Position numbers and translations under genes: made by a program. From Mortierella sp. BCC40632 (taxonomy: Eukaryota; Mortierellomycota; Mortierellomycetes; Mortierellales; Mortierellaceae): a stretch of DNA of 64,000 nucleotides. The DNA is taken from contig WAEK01000003.1 in NCBI GenBank assembly GCA_011634665.1, positions 2,987,501-3,051,500 of the forward strand, given 5' to 3'. This document shows positions 23,426 through 37,878 of the stretch, piece by piece (within the stretch, counting starts at the first letter, position 1; every line of letters starts with the position of its first letter). The notes beneath the pieces are model-generated. The model saw only the letters and a program-made list of their open reading frames with translations, was not told where the DNA came from and ran no database searches.

Positions 23426-24090
23426 CTCTACTTTTTATTTTCGATCCCTTATCCTTTCTTCTTTTTCTTTTTCTTACAACCCTAATGTACCATTACCCTT
23501 TTCTTCTTTTCGAACGCGTTCAGCATTCGATCTCACTAATCATAATAACGAGTCGTCGGTTTTAAAAAAAAAAAAAAAGTTTGCGGAATTATCGAGTCGG
23601 AAGATCCGGAAGTGAATGGGTTTGCTTTTTGCCGGGGAATAAGGGCGTTTGTCGAACGGTGGTAGATTAGGGGAAAGGGGGGGGGGAGATCTTCAATCAA
23701 AGAGTACCACCCACACGACCGATTCTTCCTCTCTCCTCCTTCCCCGATCCAGGTTCACATGCAATCATACGTCAGTGTAGGTACTCTCCTCTTTTTTTTT
23801 TTTTTTCTCACATTTAACAGGGTTGTTGTCTTTGCGGTCTTTTTCGGACAATCCAGGGGTGGGCTCAGATCTCTTTTGTTCATATCCTCAAGAGTTGACT
23901 TGCTAAATGCCTTCTTTTCTCTCCCTTTTCTCCTCAGGAAAAAAGAAGAAAAAACAAGCGACCAAGAAGCCAACGATACCAACTCGATGAAACTCTTGAG
24001 CTCAAAAAGTTCAAGCTGGCCATTGTGGTCCTCCTTCCTTTTCTACCTCCTAAAAAAAAAAAAAAAAAAAAATCCATAAAAAGAGCAAAA
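23343..24090. other. Spacer between KEI1 and tRNA-His
   Basis: It contains (CT)n at 23389-23422, T- and A-runs, and a G9 run at 23680-23688. No gene was found; the few frames are repeat translations. Confidence 0.5.
24078..24090 (-). terminator. RNA polymerase III T-run terminator
   Basis: Read on the minus strand, TTTT follows directly after the discriminator base of the tRNA, and a second run of five T lies five bases on. This is the standard Pol III termination signal. Confidence 0.75.
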
Positions 24091-24162
24091 TGCTAACACC
24101 TGGAATCGAACCAGGATCGTCTCGGCCACAACGAGATATACTAACCATTATACTATGTTAGC
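24091..24162 (-). tRNA. tRNA-His (GTG anticodon), intronless
   Basis: Read on the minus strand, the 72-base sequence folds as a cloverleaf. The acceptor stem is GCTAACA pairing with TGTTAGC plus discriminator A. The D-arm has AATGGTTA, the anticodon stem is TCTCG/CGAGA with loop TTGTGGC (anticodon GTG), and the T-arm is CCTGG TTCGATT CCAGG. The body resembles fungal tRNA-His closely (TAGTATAATGGTTAGTA, CGTTGTGGCCGA). The extra G at position -1 is added after transcription in eukaryotes, so it is not expected in the gene. No intron is present. Confidence 0.95.
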
Positions 24163-26160
<1,998 letters not shown>

Positions 26161-26694
26161 CTAGAAAAGCAGATAGGCGGCGGAGACAAGTGCTGTGGCC
26201 CCTGAGAGGATAGCATCGACGCTCATTAAGGCTGCATCACCGGTTGAACCAGTCTTGGGTTGCGAGCTACCAGCTGGAGTAGTACTAGGGGTATCCTTGG
26301 AATGGATAAAGAATCGACCAGAGTAGACATTACCCTGGTCAAGCACAATCTTGAGAGAGAAAAGGGTATTGGAATCGTATTTATCAGGCACTTGCCAATA
26401 GTTATTGCCCTGACTCTTGGAACAGTCGATCGTGGTCACGTCCTGGAGGTAAAAAGCATTGTTGCTGTTGGTCGAGTTCACGAGCTGAACAGGGACACTA
26501 GTCGGTGTCTGTGAGGTCCAAACCGAGGGTGGCGTGCAGGATGTCTGCCAGGAGAAGGTTGCATTCTCGCCGGCTGTATAGACCATATTGTCTCCGACGG
26601 GGTTCGTGAATGTGGTCCGGTTCAAGGATGCGTCCTGGCTGTAGACAGCCACAATAAAGGCCGTGGCAGCGATGGTAACCGACTTGAGGAACAT
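26161..26694 (-). CDS. Small GPI-anchored cell-wall protein, KRE9/KNH1-like N-terminal domain
   Basis: Single exon of 177 residues starting at the ATG at 26694. A farther start at 26901 would add CT-derived sequence before the signal peptide. MFLKSVTIAATAFIVAVYSQ is a clear secretion signal. The segment TFTNPVGDNMVYTAGENATF followed by SWQTS matches the opening strands of the Ser/Thr-rich GPI-anchored family related to KRE9/KNH1. It has two Cys (SCTPPS and IDCSKS) and several N-glycosylation sequons (NRT, NAT, NST). A short Ser/Thr/Pro linker (STTPAGSSQP) precedes a hydrophobic tail (ALVSAAYLLF), the usual GPI-attachment arrangement. It probably resides at the plasma membrane or wall; no enzymatic role is claimed. 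It is isolated, with kilobase-scale spacers on both sides. Confidence 0.8.
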   Translation of the reverse strand: MFLKSVTIAATAFIVAVYSQDASLNRTTFTNPVGDNMVYTAGENATFSWQTSCTPPSVWTSQTPTSVPVQLVNSTNSNNAFYLQDVTTIDCSKSQGNNYWQVPDKYDSNTLFSLKIVLDQGNVYSGRFFIHSKDTPSTTPAGSSQPKTGSTGDAALMSVDAILSGATALVSAAYLLF

Positions 26695-27087
26695 TGGTGC
26701 TAGTTTATCAATGCAAAAGTCCGACTTTTTTTTTTGGTGGAAGAGGAAGAAGAATGAGGCTCTTGGCAGCGGCAGGGCAGGGATGCTCGTGGTTGAGATC
26801 GGAGGGAGGTTGAGTAGTGGGTAATCGGGAAAAGTGAGAAGAGAGAAAAGAGAAAGAAAGAGAGAAAGAGAGGAAAGATGAAGGAAGAAATAAAGAGGCA
26901 ATTAAAGGGCCAAATGCCGGTGACTTGTTGAGACGTCGAGATGCGACAGAGAGGTAAGCGGCGCCAGACGCAGGACGTGGGTCAATGGAAAGGGTGAGAG
27001 ATAGGCAAAGGAAGGGAAGAGAGGGAGGCTGGGAGGGAGGGAGAGAACGACGGGCAGTGACAGAGCTAGGGCAAGCAGCCTGCTAAA

Positions 27088-27135
<48 letters not shown>

Positions 27136-30120
27136 TTGTCGCCTTACATCTCTGCCAGCCGTACAAGTCGCCTTCTCTAGACTCTTCGGTGGCCGAGCAG
27201 TAGGCACAAGAAGGAACATTGACGTCCGTCTGATCTAAACGACAGGTCGTTTGATTAGGTTAGGCTGTGAAGTAAGGGTCTCGGAGAAAGACTCTGGTTA
27301 GAGCATCCACTAGACAAAAGTTCAATGGTAGTAACGCCTATTCCTGGCAAGTTATTGTCCATCTCAAGCTAGTGCCTCTTTTTTTGGTTATTGCATCGCT
27401 GTCTGCCCACCTTGCCCTCGCGTTTTCCTTTTCACCCTCTTGCATGTATTGGCTCTGTTCAGCTGCTTGAGGAGAGCACATCTCAAGCTGGCGACCTTGA
27501 ATCAAAAGGAAGGGTCTGTTTTTGATGCTGGTAGAGTCTCGCCTTGGCTTATTGAGAGAAACAGGAGGCAGACAGGCAAAAAAGAAAAAAGAAAAAAAGA
27601 AAAGAAAAGAAAAGAAAAGAAAAAGAGATGTAGGGAGAGTAGGAGAGACGTGTTGACCGCGAGTACTAGCTGCCAGATGGGCAATGACTCTTGTTCAAGG
27701 AATGTTTAGAAAAGGCCTCTCGTGAGGAGGCGAGGAGGCCTGCCTTTCACCCCTCGCCTTTTTTGCACCGTCATGAAGGAAATGGGCGGGCTACCGTCGA
27801 GAACAGAGTTGGCTCCTGCAAGGAGCTGCTTGAGAAGGGGTCTGTCCAGTTTGTTCATTTATCTATGCAACATGGCAAGGAATGCAGCTTCCATAGACTC
27901 ACATGTTGTCATGTCTCCCCTTTCCCCCCTCTCCTCAGCCAAGCAGTCCCTATTCTCACTCTTCCTCCTTTGCCTCCAACGTCTGTTTATTTTGCTTGTC
28001 TAAACCCCCTAACATGTAACCTTGACGATGTAAAGGTGCTGGCTGAGAGGAAGAGAGGGAGAGAGAAAGAGAGTTACTTCTATGGAAGGAGATCGACAGG
28101 GCAGCGGTTAGGAAAATATGTACATTCTCAGATCTAGAAAGGACAAAAGCGTGTCGATGCTACTACAGGATATCCGATTGTTGTTTTCCTACATAGGAGA
28201 TGGTGTGTCTCCCCCCCCCCCGGAGCTCCCAAGGTGGGACTTCTCTAGACGTTTTCTGAATTATTAATAGAATTATTATTGTCAATGTTCTCTCTTTTCT
28301 CTCTCTCTCCTATCCGATCCCAATCCCCCGCACACATATTTAGAACACCCTGTGTCCACATTTACTGTGCCATGCAAGCCCCGCTATTGGGGTGTTGCGG
28401 ACGTCTATATAAAAAAACTGAGCCTCAGATGTTTTCCCACCTTTTTTCTTCTTTCTTTTCTTTCTTTTTTTACTCGTTTCCGCTCATCTCTCTCTCTCTT
28501 CCCCCCCCTAGAAACGAAGCAACACGATTGAACGCAAAGTGGCAAGAGACTTGCTGAAGTGTGGACAAGGAGACGTGTGTGTGTCATAGAGGGAGAGAGA
28601 AAGAAAGAAAGAAAGAGAAAGAAAGAGAGAAAGGGATTGGCGCTCGTGTTTCTCCTTTTGCTGATTCGATGTCAGCACCGTAGACGAAATAACAGATCCT
28701 GGCTCTACTTCTTTTTGATGCGCCCATCGGCTCATCTACAGCCCATGGATGGTAATGCCTCTGCTGCATGGGTGAGAGGCTAGAGAGGCAGGAGCATTGG
28801 TGCCTGAAGAGATGAGGAGAGAGAGAGAGAGAGAGAAAGAGATAGAGAGAAGGGGAACAGGGAGGAAAGGAGGAGAGGCCAGAGAACAGTAGCAGAAAAT
28901 GGAGAGAACCATATGGCTTGCCGAACGACTCTACCATTGAATGGCTGGTGTGAAATCATGGGCTAGCGCTGCTCATTACTATTTGATGGAAAGATTGAGA
29001 GAAACGGGTTGGTTTTTTTGTTGTTGTTGAGAGGAAAGATGGATACATTCCTGTCCCCGGACGCGTCTACCGGGTTGTCATCTTATTATTGCTATTTTTC
29101 CATCCTCCATCCCCTCTTCTCACTGCCCTTTAAACCCTCTTTCAGTGGTCGAGCAGCTCAGGCTCTCCACCTCTGGGAGTATGCTCTTTTTCACCTGGTA
29201 TGTTTGCTCGGTAGGGGCTTGTGGTTCTTTTTTACTCTGGCTCCAATGCATGGAGGACGGGGCAATCCAAAAAAACGCGGCTCTCAACCAAGGCTGCTTA
29301 GTGCCAAAAACAATTTAATGTTCGTCCAGGTGAGCTGCTTATCTTATCCTCGATGGGGCTCAATGGACGAGGTTCAAGCGGCAGGTTTGACATATTATAG
29401 GCGGGCCTTGACCTGCAAAAAAAAAAAAAAAAAAAAAAGCTCCTTGACACCCCTTTCCCTTGTGTCGCGCTACACTTTGCAATGCGCTGAATGAAAAGAA
29501 GAAAAAAAAAAAGTCCTCGGGAGAGAGGGAAAAATGGGCACGGCCGGTGTTGGAGTTCTCACGAAACGATGTCGATGTCATCCAATTTAGTTTTATCCGC
29601 CAACGATGCAAGGCAGGTAGGGAGAAAGCGAGGCGTTGTTTGTTTGGGCAGCAACAGGGTGATGCGGTCTCTCGGGCGTGTGGTCTCCAGCAGGACAACA
29701 AGACCGAGACTTGCCTTTGCGTGAAGGGGTGGCTCTCATGATGGGTACGGAGGTCAACAGGGTATGGGAGAGGCGATCCTAGCAATGACTTTTTTTTTCC
29801 AGGCTAGACGAGAGTCTTTGCTAGATGAGTCGGGAGAGGGAGAAGGGAGTGAGAAAAAGAGAGAGAAGAGAGAGAAAGAGAGACCAGGCAAGCCCGAGCG
29901 GTGCAACCTAGCGGGTGCGAATAAGGTTCTATTTCCCTGTGCCTGGCTCAAGAGAGTGCCTCTGGGTTTCTGTGCGTTCTATTTTTTGAGTCAAGGGCGA
30001 GCCCATCCTCCTCTCGCTTGTTGCTGTTGTTGTTGTTGTTGTTGCTCTCTCTCTCTCACTCCCTCTCTCTCAATGGTGCATTGTTGTAGAGGTACCCCCC
30101 GTTTCTCACTCTTGCTCATT

Positions 30121-30167
<47 letters not shown>

Positions 30168-30935
30168 TTTTTTTCTTCTTCTCTCTTTCTCTCTTTTCTT
30201 TCTTTGCGTACCCATCGTCCTCTGTCCCATCCTTCTCCTTCCTCCTTCCTCCTTCTCCTCCTCCTCCTCTTCTCTTACTCTCCATCCCGTGGCGGGTCTC
30301 TTGCTTAAAATCCCTCCCCTCGCCCCCTTGTCTCGGCACCTTTTATTCCCCCTCCCCCCCACGCCTTCTCCTCCTCCATCTAGCTGTGGTCCCACTTCTT
30401 AAATCCTCCCACATTGATAAAATCTCATCTCATCCCTATTTCCTTTTTCCTTTTTTTCCTTCTTCCTCATCACACAGCACATATCATCTCCTTTGTCTCT
30501 TTGTCTCTCTCTCTCTCTTTTCCTTCTCTGGCTCCAACTGTTTGTTTGCATCAGACAAGATAGGAACAGCAGGTCCCTTTATTTCATTCAAAATATATCC
30601 ATCCCATCCCCTGTGTGTTCTATTCCTCCTTCCTTCCTTCCTTCCTCCTTTCCTCCTTCTCCTCCTCTTCTCTTCTTCTTCTTCCAAGTGACTGTTCAAT
30701 ACCCCCTCCGTTTCTCTCTTGTCCCTCTCTAATTGACTGACAGCTGGTCTGACTCGTCTCTCACTCTCTCTCACTCCAACAAACAACCAAACAACAGTCT
30801 AAAGGTACGCGCGATGATTCTCAACGGTCTCGAGAGATACATTTTACATATCCTCTGCTACTGTTGTACCTCTCATGCCTCTAACGCCTTTTCCTTTTTC
30901 CTTTTTCCTTCTCTTTCCCTCCCCTTAGAGATACC
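26695..30935. other. Long spacer upstream of the SH3 membrane protein gene
   Basis: Divergent flanks of the GPI-protein and SH3-protein genes. It holds an A43 run (27089-27131), AAAAG repeats (27590-27625), (GA)n stretches (28592-28640, 28818-28850), (CT)n (30126-30159), (TTG)n at 30021-30043 and TTCC repeats (30630-30660). A possible untranslated leader intron lies at 30805-30928 (AAAG|gtacgc ... ccttag). I found no supported coding gene; frames are short or repeat-derived. Confidence 0.5.
27089..27131. repeat. A43 homopolymer
   Basis: An unbroken run of about 43 A. Runs of this length are prone to assembly length error. Confidence 0.9.
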
Positions 30936-32090
30936 ATGAAGCTTTCCGCTAGCCAATGCGGCTTTGGCTCCATTGCCACAGTCCTCACCCTCTTCACCGT
31001 TCTCTCTCTCTGTTCACATGCTGCCCCTATTGACAACGCCCTTGCCGGCGCCATTGCCCAAGGGCTGCCCCTGCCAGGAGCACCAGGAACACCTCTCAGC
31101 GAAATCTATGCAGAGTCCTCAGACCACGAAAGACGGGCTTATTATTTTCTAGAGAAGCGTCAGCAGCAGCCAAAGCCAGAACCAAAGCCAGAACCAAAGC
31201 CCGAAGAACCCACACCTCCCGTAAAACCATCGAATCCCGGTGGTGGAAAGAAGCCAACACCATCTGATGAACGCCCATCAACTACAGTCCGGGAACCAAC
31301 GACCGCTCCCAAACCAAAGCCAGAGCCAACCGACAAACCCGTGAGCTCTGCTCGCCCTCGTGACACGACTACCGCCCCCACCGCTCATTCTACCGGCGGC
31401 CCTAGCGGTTCTCCCAACCCAACCCTCACAGCAACCATGCCCTCTGGCAGCGGAACAGGACCATCACCCACAGGAACTGCAGGAGCTGAAGACGGGACAG
31501 TGCCCACAGGCGTGTCGAAGAATGTGCTCATTGGATTGGGTACTGTCGGCGGCTTCTTTGTCTTTGCCCTAGGCGGAGTCGCCTTTTGCCGTCACCGCAA
31601 AAAGAAGAACTTGGCCTCGGCATTGTTGCAGCAGACAGCCCAGTTCAATAACAACAACCCCTACGCAAAGTTGCCAGACCCAGTCACGCCCAAGGAGAGC
31701 CTGCCCATGACGCCGACCAAGCCATTGGGCACGTATTCGGTCGTAGCAACGTATACGCCTGCTCTCGCAGACGAGATTGAGATTGGTCTTGGCGACTCGG
31801 TAACGATCCTTCAAGAGTTTGATGATGGTTGGTGCATGGGTGTTAACAACACACGGGGTGGTGCCAAGGGTGTCTTCCCTCGACACTGTGTTGAAATGGG
31901 TCCTTATGAGGGTTCTCAGCTTGGAACTCCTGGTGGACCACATTACCCTCCAAGCCCAAGCTTCAAGGCAACGGCAAACAAGCGGATGAGTTCAATTCCT
32001 CAGGGCTTTGGTGATAACTCGGGCGGATATAATCCTAATGTCAACTATCCACCTCAGCCAAGTCCACATTACAATGGTGGAGGATACTAG
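30936..32090 (+). CDS. Single-pass membrane protein with cytoplasmic SH3 domain
   Basis: Single coding exon of 384 residues; ATG at 30936 after a possible leader-intron acceptor (ccttag at 30923-30928). The signal peptide is at ~1-30 (VLTLFTVLSLCSHAAP). The extracellular stalk is rich in Pro/Lys/Glu/Thr, including KPEP repeats near 72-85. A membrane span lies at ~196-219 (VLIGLGTVGGFFVFALGGVAFC), followed by RHRKKK as stop-transfer. The SH3 domain covers ~266-322: YSVVATYTPALADEIEIGLGD, then DDGWCMG and GVFPRHCVEM, with the canonical acidic, Trp and Pro positions present. A Pro/Gly/Asn-rich tail ends HYNGGGY. This architecture recalls Fus1/Sho1-type sensors or polarity adaptors, but orthology to either cannot be shown from sequence alone. 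Confidence 0.88.
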   Translation: MKLSASQCGFGSIATVLTLFTVLSLCSHAAPIDNALAGAIAQGLPLPGAPGTPLSEIYAESSDHERRAYYFLEKRQQQPKPEPKPEPKPEEPTPPVKPSNPGGGKKPTPSDERPSTTVREPTTAPKPKPEPTDKPVSSARPRDTTTAPTAHSTGGPSGSPNPTLTATMPSGSGTGPSPTGTAGAEDGTVPTGVSKNVLIGLGTVGGFFVFALGGVAFCRHRKKKNLASALLQQTAQFNNNNPYAKLPDPVTPKESLPMTPTKPLGTYSVVATYTPALADEIEIGLGDSVTILQEFDDGWCMGVNNTRGGAKGVFPRHCVEMGPYEGSQLGTPGGPHYPPSPSFKATANKRMSSIPQGFGDNSGGYNPNVNYPPQPSPHYNGGGY

Positions 32091-32292
32091 TTTCCCAAGA
32101 AAGAAGAAGAAAAAGAAAAAGAAAAAAAAAAAAAGATGGATGATGTTTTGGAGACTCTTTTTTTTTTCTTTCTTCTTTTGAGTGTGTTTCTTTGTCCGAG
32201 GTATTGAGCAAGATTCACAAGAAAGAAAAGAGAGAAAGTAAAGTAAAGAAAAAAAAAACGTAGACATAGCATACATTCAGACATATCCTCCC

Positions 32293-32295
<3 letters not shown>

Positions 32296-32338
<43 letters not shown>
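32296..32338. repeat. A43 homopolymer
   Basis: An unbroken A-run just downstream of the SH3-protein gene, among other A-runs. Minus-strand frames over it give Phe runs. Confidence 0.9.
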
Positions 32339-32342
<4 letters not shown>

Positions 32343-33349
32343 CAAAAGAGGTGATTCTCTTTGAGGTTAGATGAATGCCAAAATGACACTTCACCTCACT
32401 TTTTTTTTTTTTTCCTTTTTTCTTTTCCGTCGTCTCCCTATTCATGATTGTCCTCTATTTTAGCTGTATCTTAGCTGGCTGGTTTTTTTTGATTTTTATT
32501 TCTCCCCCCCCCCTTCTCCCTCTCCGTTAGCATTCTCGTAGAGTCCGCCATAATTAACAATAATAATAATAATAAAAAAAAAAAAAAGGGCAAAGCAAAA
32601 AAAAAAAGGGCAAAGCAAAGTCGACAGAAACGACGTCCTTTATTTGTTACGCGACTCTTTTTTTGTTTTTTTTCGTTTTGAGCGTCATCGAATTGAAGGC
32701 GTTCTACTCTTTTGGAACAACGCGTCTTCCTGTGCTATGTTGGATAAGAAGAAAGAAAAAGAAGAAAGAAAAGAAGAGGAAGAAAAGGTCCAGGAAAAAA
32801 AAAAAAAAGGGGGGAGTGAATGGAGGGAGAAAGGAAGGAGCACAAAAGAGCCTAGTTTCTCTTTTTTTTTTTTTTTTTCTCGGTAGAGAGGACAAACGAC
32901 GTAGGGATATGCGTCTTTATCAAATCAAAACAGCCTTCTCCTGACGCTTCTCCCCTCTCTTCTCTATTCCATCCCAGGGATCCATGGAAACTGAATTGTA
33001 CAGCACAAAAAAAAAGAGGCACTTCTTTGTTGTTGGGCAAAAAAAAAAAGGTGGAAATAATCATAATATGAAAAAACAGCGGCATGCCTCTCTCCAAATG
33101 AGCAAAAGACAGATCCTAAATAGGTTTGAGTTTGGGCTGTAGCCATCTACTTTGCTTGTACAACATTGTTTTGACCATGCCGCCAGTGTGTTGACTACAA
33201 ATCGGCCTAAATATAACAAACTCGAGAAAGAAAGGAAGGAAGTGAGGGAAAGAGGAAGAGGGAGAAGGGGAGGAGAGAGAGGAAGAGGAAGAGGGAAAGG
33301 GATGGAGAAAGAGTAGAGAAGAGAGCGTGAAAGACAGAGAGCATGAGAA

Positions 33350-33363
33350 AGAGAGAGAGAGAG

Positions 33364-33431
<68 letters not shown>

Positions 33432-33454
33432 TATAGATAGAGAGAGAGAGAGAG

Positions 33455-33500
<46 letters not shown>
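33350..33500. repeat. Compound (GA)n / GATA microsatellite
   Basis: About 150 bases of GA dinucleotide interrupted by short ATATAGATAG and ATATAG segments. No coding content. Confidence 0.95.
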
Positions 33501-33503
<3 letters not shown>

Positions 33504-35767
33504 AAGCGAAGAATGTGGGCAAGAATGGAGAAAAAGGCCAGAAATGAACATCTAGGCCAAAAAAAAATAGATTGTTTTGCCTCTAGCAGGTCGAGTGGGT
33601 TGCCATGTGCGTTGAGCGATTAAAAGAGTACAAAGGGGGAGGAAGGATGTAGTGTAAACAATCGGATTGAGAGAAAGAGCTCCGAGCAAAAACGCTTAAA
33701 TTGTCAGATGGGCTGTGAGGCCTGCATGAAGTAGAAGATGTTCTCACTTGTTCACGCACACATGCACACGCACACACTCTCTCTTCCTCACTCTTTCTCT
33801 CCGATCCACCTCATTTGTATCCCATTTGACGCGTCGTAGTTCCTCTCTCTTTTTTATTTCAAAAAAGAAAAGCGAGAGCTATTTCGTCTCCTGGGAGAGC
33901 TAGGGCTATCCTTGAAAAAAAAAAAATCGGAAGGTGGATCTCATTTTGTCTAGTCAACGCGGATCAAAAAAAGCCTAGAGACAGGTCAAAAGGGGGGCGG
34001 GCCGGCAAGTACTGCGGCGCTCAAAAAAAAACAAGGGGAGGAGAGAAGGAGAGAGAGAGAGACGAGGGCAAGGGATCGGCAATACCTATTACGTTAAGAG
34101 TACAAATAAAAAAGAAAAAAAGAAATACTTGGAGAGATACGGCCCGCGAGACCAAGACAACGCCTAGGAAAGGCAAGAGTCGTTCCTCTGCCTTTGGATT
34201 CCCTTACCACTTTCTGGGATTATTATTATTACATTTTCGCACGGCCTTCCGCTAGGCCGGGTATCGGTTCGTTCTTTTCAATTGTAAAGAGGTCTTTTTT
34301 TTTTTTTCAACCATTTCAGTTTTTTTACCACCCGAGGGGTTCTCGGGATAGACCGCCCACGGAGCAGGGTTCTTGCTGGGATAATGCAAAAAGGGTTTCG
34401 ACAATGACATGTCCTGCATAAGCGAAGACCGGTCAAACAATGACACAAACGAGAAGCCAAGAGAATAAAAAGGATCGGCCCAATGCTAGAGCCAGATCTG
34501 GACGGAGATGGTCAAAGGATGGGTGTAATAGGCGCTGGAGGAGAAGTCATGGTCCAATGGCGGCCAAGGAGGATTAAATGCAACCAGCCAACGCCACGCG
34601 TAATTGCAAACGGCTCTTGGGCGAGGGCCAGACTGAGGAGGACCGTTGTCTGATTCTAGATGAATGTCTCGGGGTGTGGAGTGAAGGATGAGGGGGGAGC
34701 CGCTTACGAGGGGCCGGACTGACTGGCCCGGTGGCTCCAGACGCTGTTGCTATTGCTGACAGGAGGGGATGACTGAGCTGGAATGTGGTTCTACGTAAGG
34801 CAGGTGAGAAGCGAAAGGCTAGTGGGGCCGGGCCCGATCGTCGTGATCGACGGGGAGTCGTACTGTCTTAAGCTGCTGTCTGTCGATCCAGCGGCACTAC
34901 GGCCAACTGAAGGGAGCATGAGATAGGCCTCCACTGGAGCCAAGAAAGGAAGAAGGATAAGAGGAGTAGAAAGAGGAAGAAGAAGAAGAAGAGGTCCCAA
35001 TGGTTCATGGATGTCTCTCTCTCTCTCTCTTTTTCTCTTTCTCTCTCTCTCACACCTCTCACTCTCACGACATACTTTCGGGGACCCGACCAACTGCTGT
35101 GCTCGGCCCGATCTGCTCGTTTATCAGGTCGCTCAGTGCTTTGTTCTCTCTCTCTCTCTCTCTTTTTTTTCTTTCCAGCCCATCTTTCCCTTTTTCTTTC
35201 CATTGCTGTTCTCCATTCGGATTCCTGCTGATTGCATCAGTACATTCGCACACACACTTTCTTTTTTTGACACAAGGACCATTCGCACCCTGGCCAAGCC
35301 CCGCGCCTTGTCTGTCTGTTCTGCTCTGTTCTGCTCTGTTCTGCTCAGTTGTTCCTCCCCTACCTGACTGCCATTGGATCCACACGTGCCTCTCTCTCTC
35401 TCTATCTCTCTCTCACTCCCGAAGCAAACAAAAGAAGAGGGAGAAAAAGAAAAGAAAAGAAAAAAAAAGGGTCTCTTCTAGTTCCGTGTACTCTTCAAAG
35501 CAGGTATGTTTGCGTATGAATGAAGGATGAAGTGAATGAAAAGAAAAGACTTTCTCGATCCAACTAGGATGCATCCCTCCATGATGCTTCCTACTCTCCT
35601 CCCCTCATTCCCCTCCCTCCAAGTCCATTTGCAGATGACTCTGTTAGTGGTCGAGAGAAAGACAAAAAGGAGAGAAGGCGAGAGAGAGAGAAAGAGAGAG
35701 AGAGAGACAAAGAGCGGGCCTTGTCTGTTCCAAATAGGTACCATTCCTCTCTCTCTCTCTCTCTCAA

Positions 35768-35807
<40 letters not shown>

Positions 35808-36244
35808 CCTCCTTCGCCTCCATTCCTCCGCTCGCTCGCGTTCAACCCGCAGACTGGGAAACGAAAGACCGGAAGGACCAACCCAAAAAAAAAATTAGAA
35901 AGGGGCCAATTGGGCGGGGGGAGAATGTCTGGCAGAGCGAAAGTAAGAGAGTGAGTGAGTGAGTGAGTGAGAGTGGGAGAGTGAGAGCGCAAAAAAAAAG
36001 AAAAAAGAGTGGCGAACTTTCTTCTCTCTCCTCCCCTCGTTCTCCCCCTCATGTCCGAGTCAACCTCCCACGGCCGCTGAAGTGAAGTGAACTCCCAGGG
36101 CTAGTGGCCAGTCGGGCTTGAATGAGAAAAGGTTATTGATGGACGGCTCTAGGAGTCGAGTGCGTCAAGTGGGCTAGGGCAAGACGCCCCCGGAAGACCA
36201 GTCGCTGGCCCTGCAGAGAGAGAGAGAATGTATGTGAGAGGGTG

Positions 36245-36297
<53 letters not shown>

Positions 36298-36704
36298 AAG
36301 GGATTCGAGAGCAATGGCCGGCGCAGGGTCGACACACTACAGCACTCCACGCCTCCTTCCATTCTAGGCATCTATCCCACCTCGACGCCATAGAGACCGG
36401 TGTTTATTACATCTGTTGTGTACACCCGTTCTCTATTCTTGTCTATATTCTTTCCCTCCCATTACGATGGATGCATTGGCCTTTAGGCAATTCTGCATTT
36501 TTGTGCTCTTCACTCTCTTCGGTCGCAGGTCGATCCTCATATGCCGGGGGAGCACAAGAAGGCTGCTCCTTCTTCTTCTGGACTATCTCGATGTTATCGC
36601 TGCTCGATCTTGCCTCCTCCCTCATTGTTCACCAATCTCTTTGCTACCTTGCGCTCTGGGCCTGTCCCGCGATCAGCACAGTCTGCAGGGAGGGAAAGGG
36701 GCAA

Positions 36705-36744
<40 letters not shown>

Positions 36745-37360
36745 GCTCTCTCACTCTCCCACTCACTTGTCTAGTCTATTCTATTCATTCTCTCTCACTC
36801 TCACTCTTACTCTCATCTACGCACATGTCTTCTCTCAGAGTTGGCCCTTGCTGCAGGGACGGAGAGAAGTAAAAGGAAAATGGGCGAGAGTGAGCGAGAG
36901 TGAAAGAAAGAAAGAGAAGGATGGAGAGTGGTCAGAATCGACAACTTGTGGCTGTAATTTAACATCAAGCCGCGGGCGAAGTGCCAGTCCTCCAACTCTT
37001 CTGCCGCACACGCACACACACAAACAGACAGCAGCCGTCGCGCACGAACAAGCCGTAGGTGCATGAAGAGTCCTGGTCGTGTTACTCTTAACGGGTCCCT
37101 TTCCCTTCGGGGGCCCTTTTGGAGGAGGAGGAGGATGTGGTCAAAGGAGAAGAGGCCGATAACCGGGGCGACCTCGGGCTGCAGGTCTGCTTTGAGTTTG
37201 TCACTCTCACTCTTTATTATTGCCCGGGCGGGGTCTCTCTCTCTCTCTCACTTTCTGGGTGGGCTTGTCTATATATCGTCGACAATTTCCTCTCTCTCTT
37301 TCTCTCTCTTTTTTTTTATTTCTTCCTTCTCGCTCTCTTTCTCTTTCTGTCTTTCTCTCT

Positions 37361-37467
<107 letters not shown>

Positions 37468-37878
37468 GATTTCTTTTTTTTCTTTTCGTTTTCTCTCTCT
37501 CTTTCTCTCTCTCTTTATCTATATCTCTCTCTCTCTCCTTTGGCGGCTAATATATTTCTTGATCTTGGTTCTGAACCGTTGTCTGCCGTTTGCTCGCTCT
37601 TAGCGTCGTCTTTCCTTCAGCTGGCTTCTATTTTATCTTTTCTTTTTCTCCCTCCCTCTCTCGATCGGCTCGCTCCTCTGACTGCGTTTCTCTCTGTCTT
37701 TGCGCGCTCAAACGTCAAATCCACGCCCTCTTGCGCGCACGTTCTCTCTCCTCCTGCGCCCATTTCTGCTGGCCTTTTTAACTCTTGGCGGCTTTGGCAT
37801 ATGGCGTCCCTCTTCTCTCCACCCGCGCGACCCACTTGCCCCGCCGCCCTCCCCTCCCTCCCCTCCCTCCCTCTTCAA

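Noticed and set aside
33061..33555. Minus-strand Ser/Leu frames that look like hydrophobic proteins
   Set aside because: They are translations of the GA microsatellite at 33350-33500.
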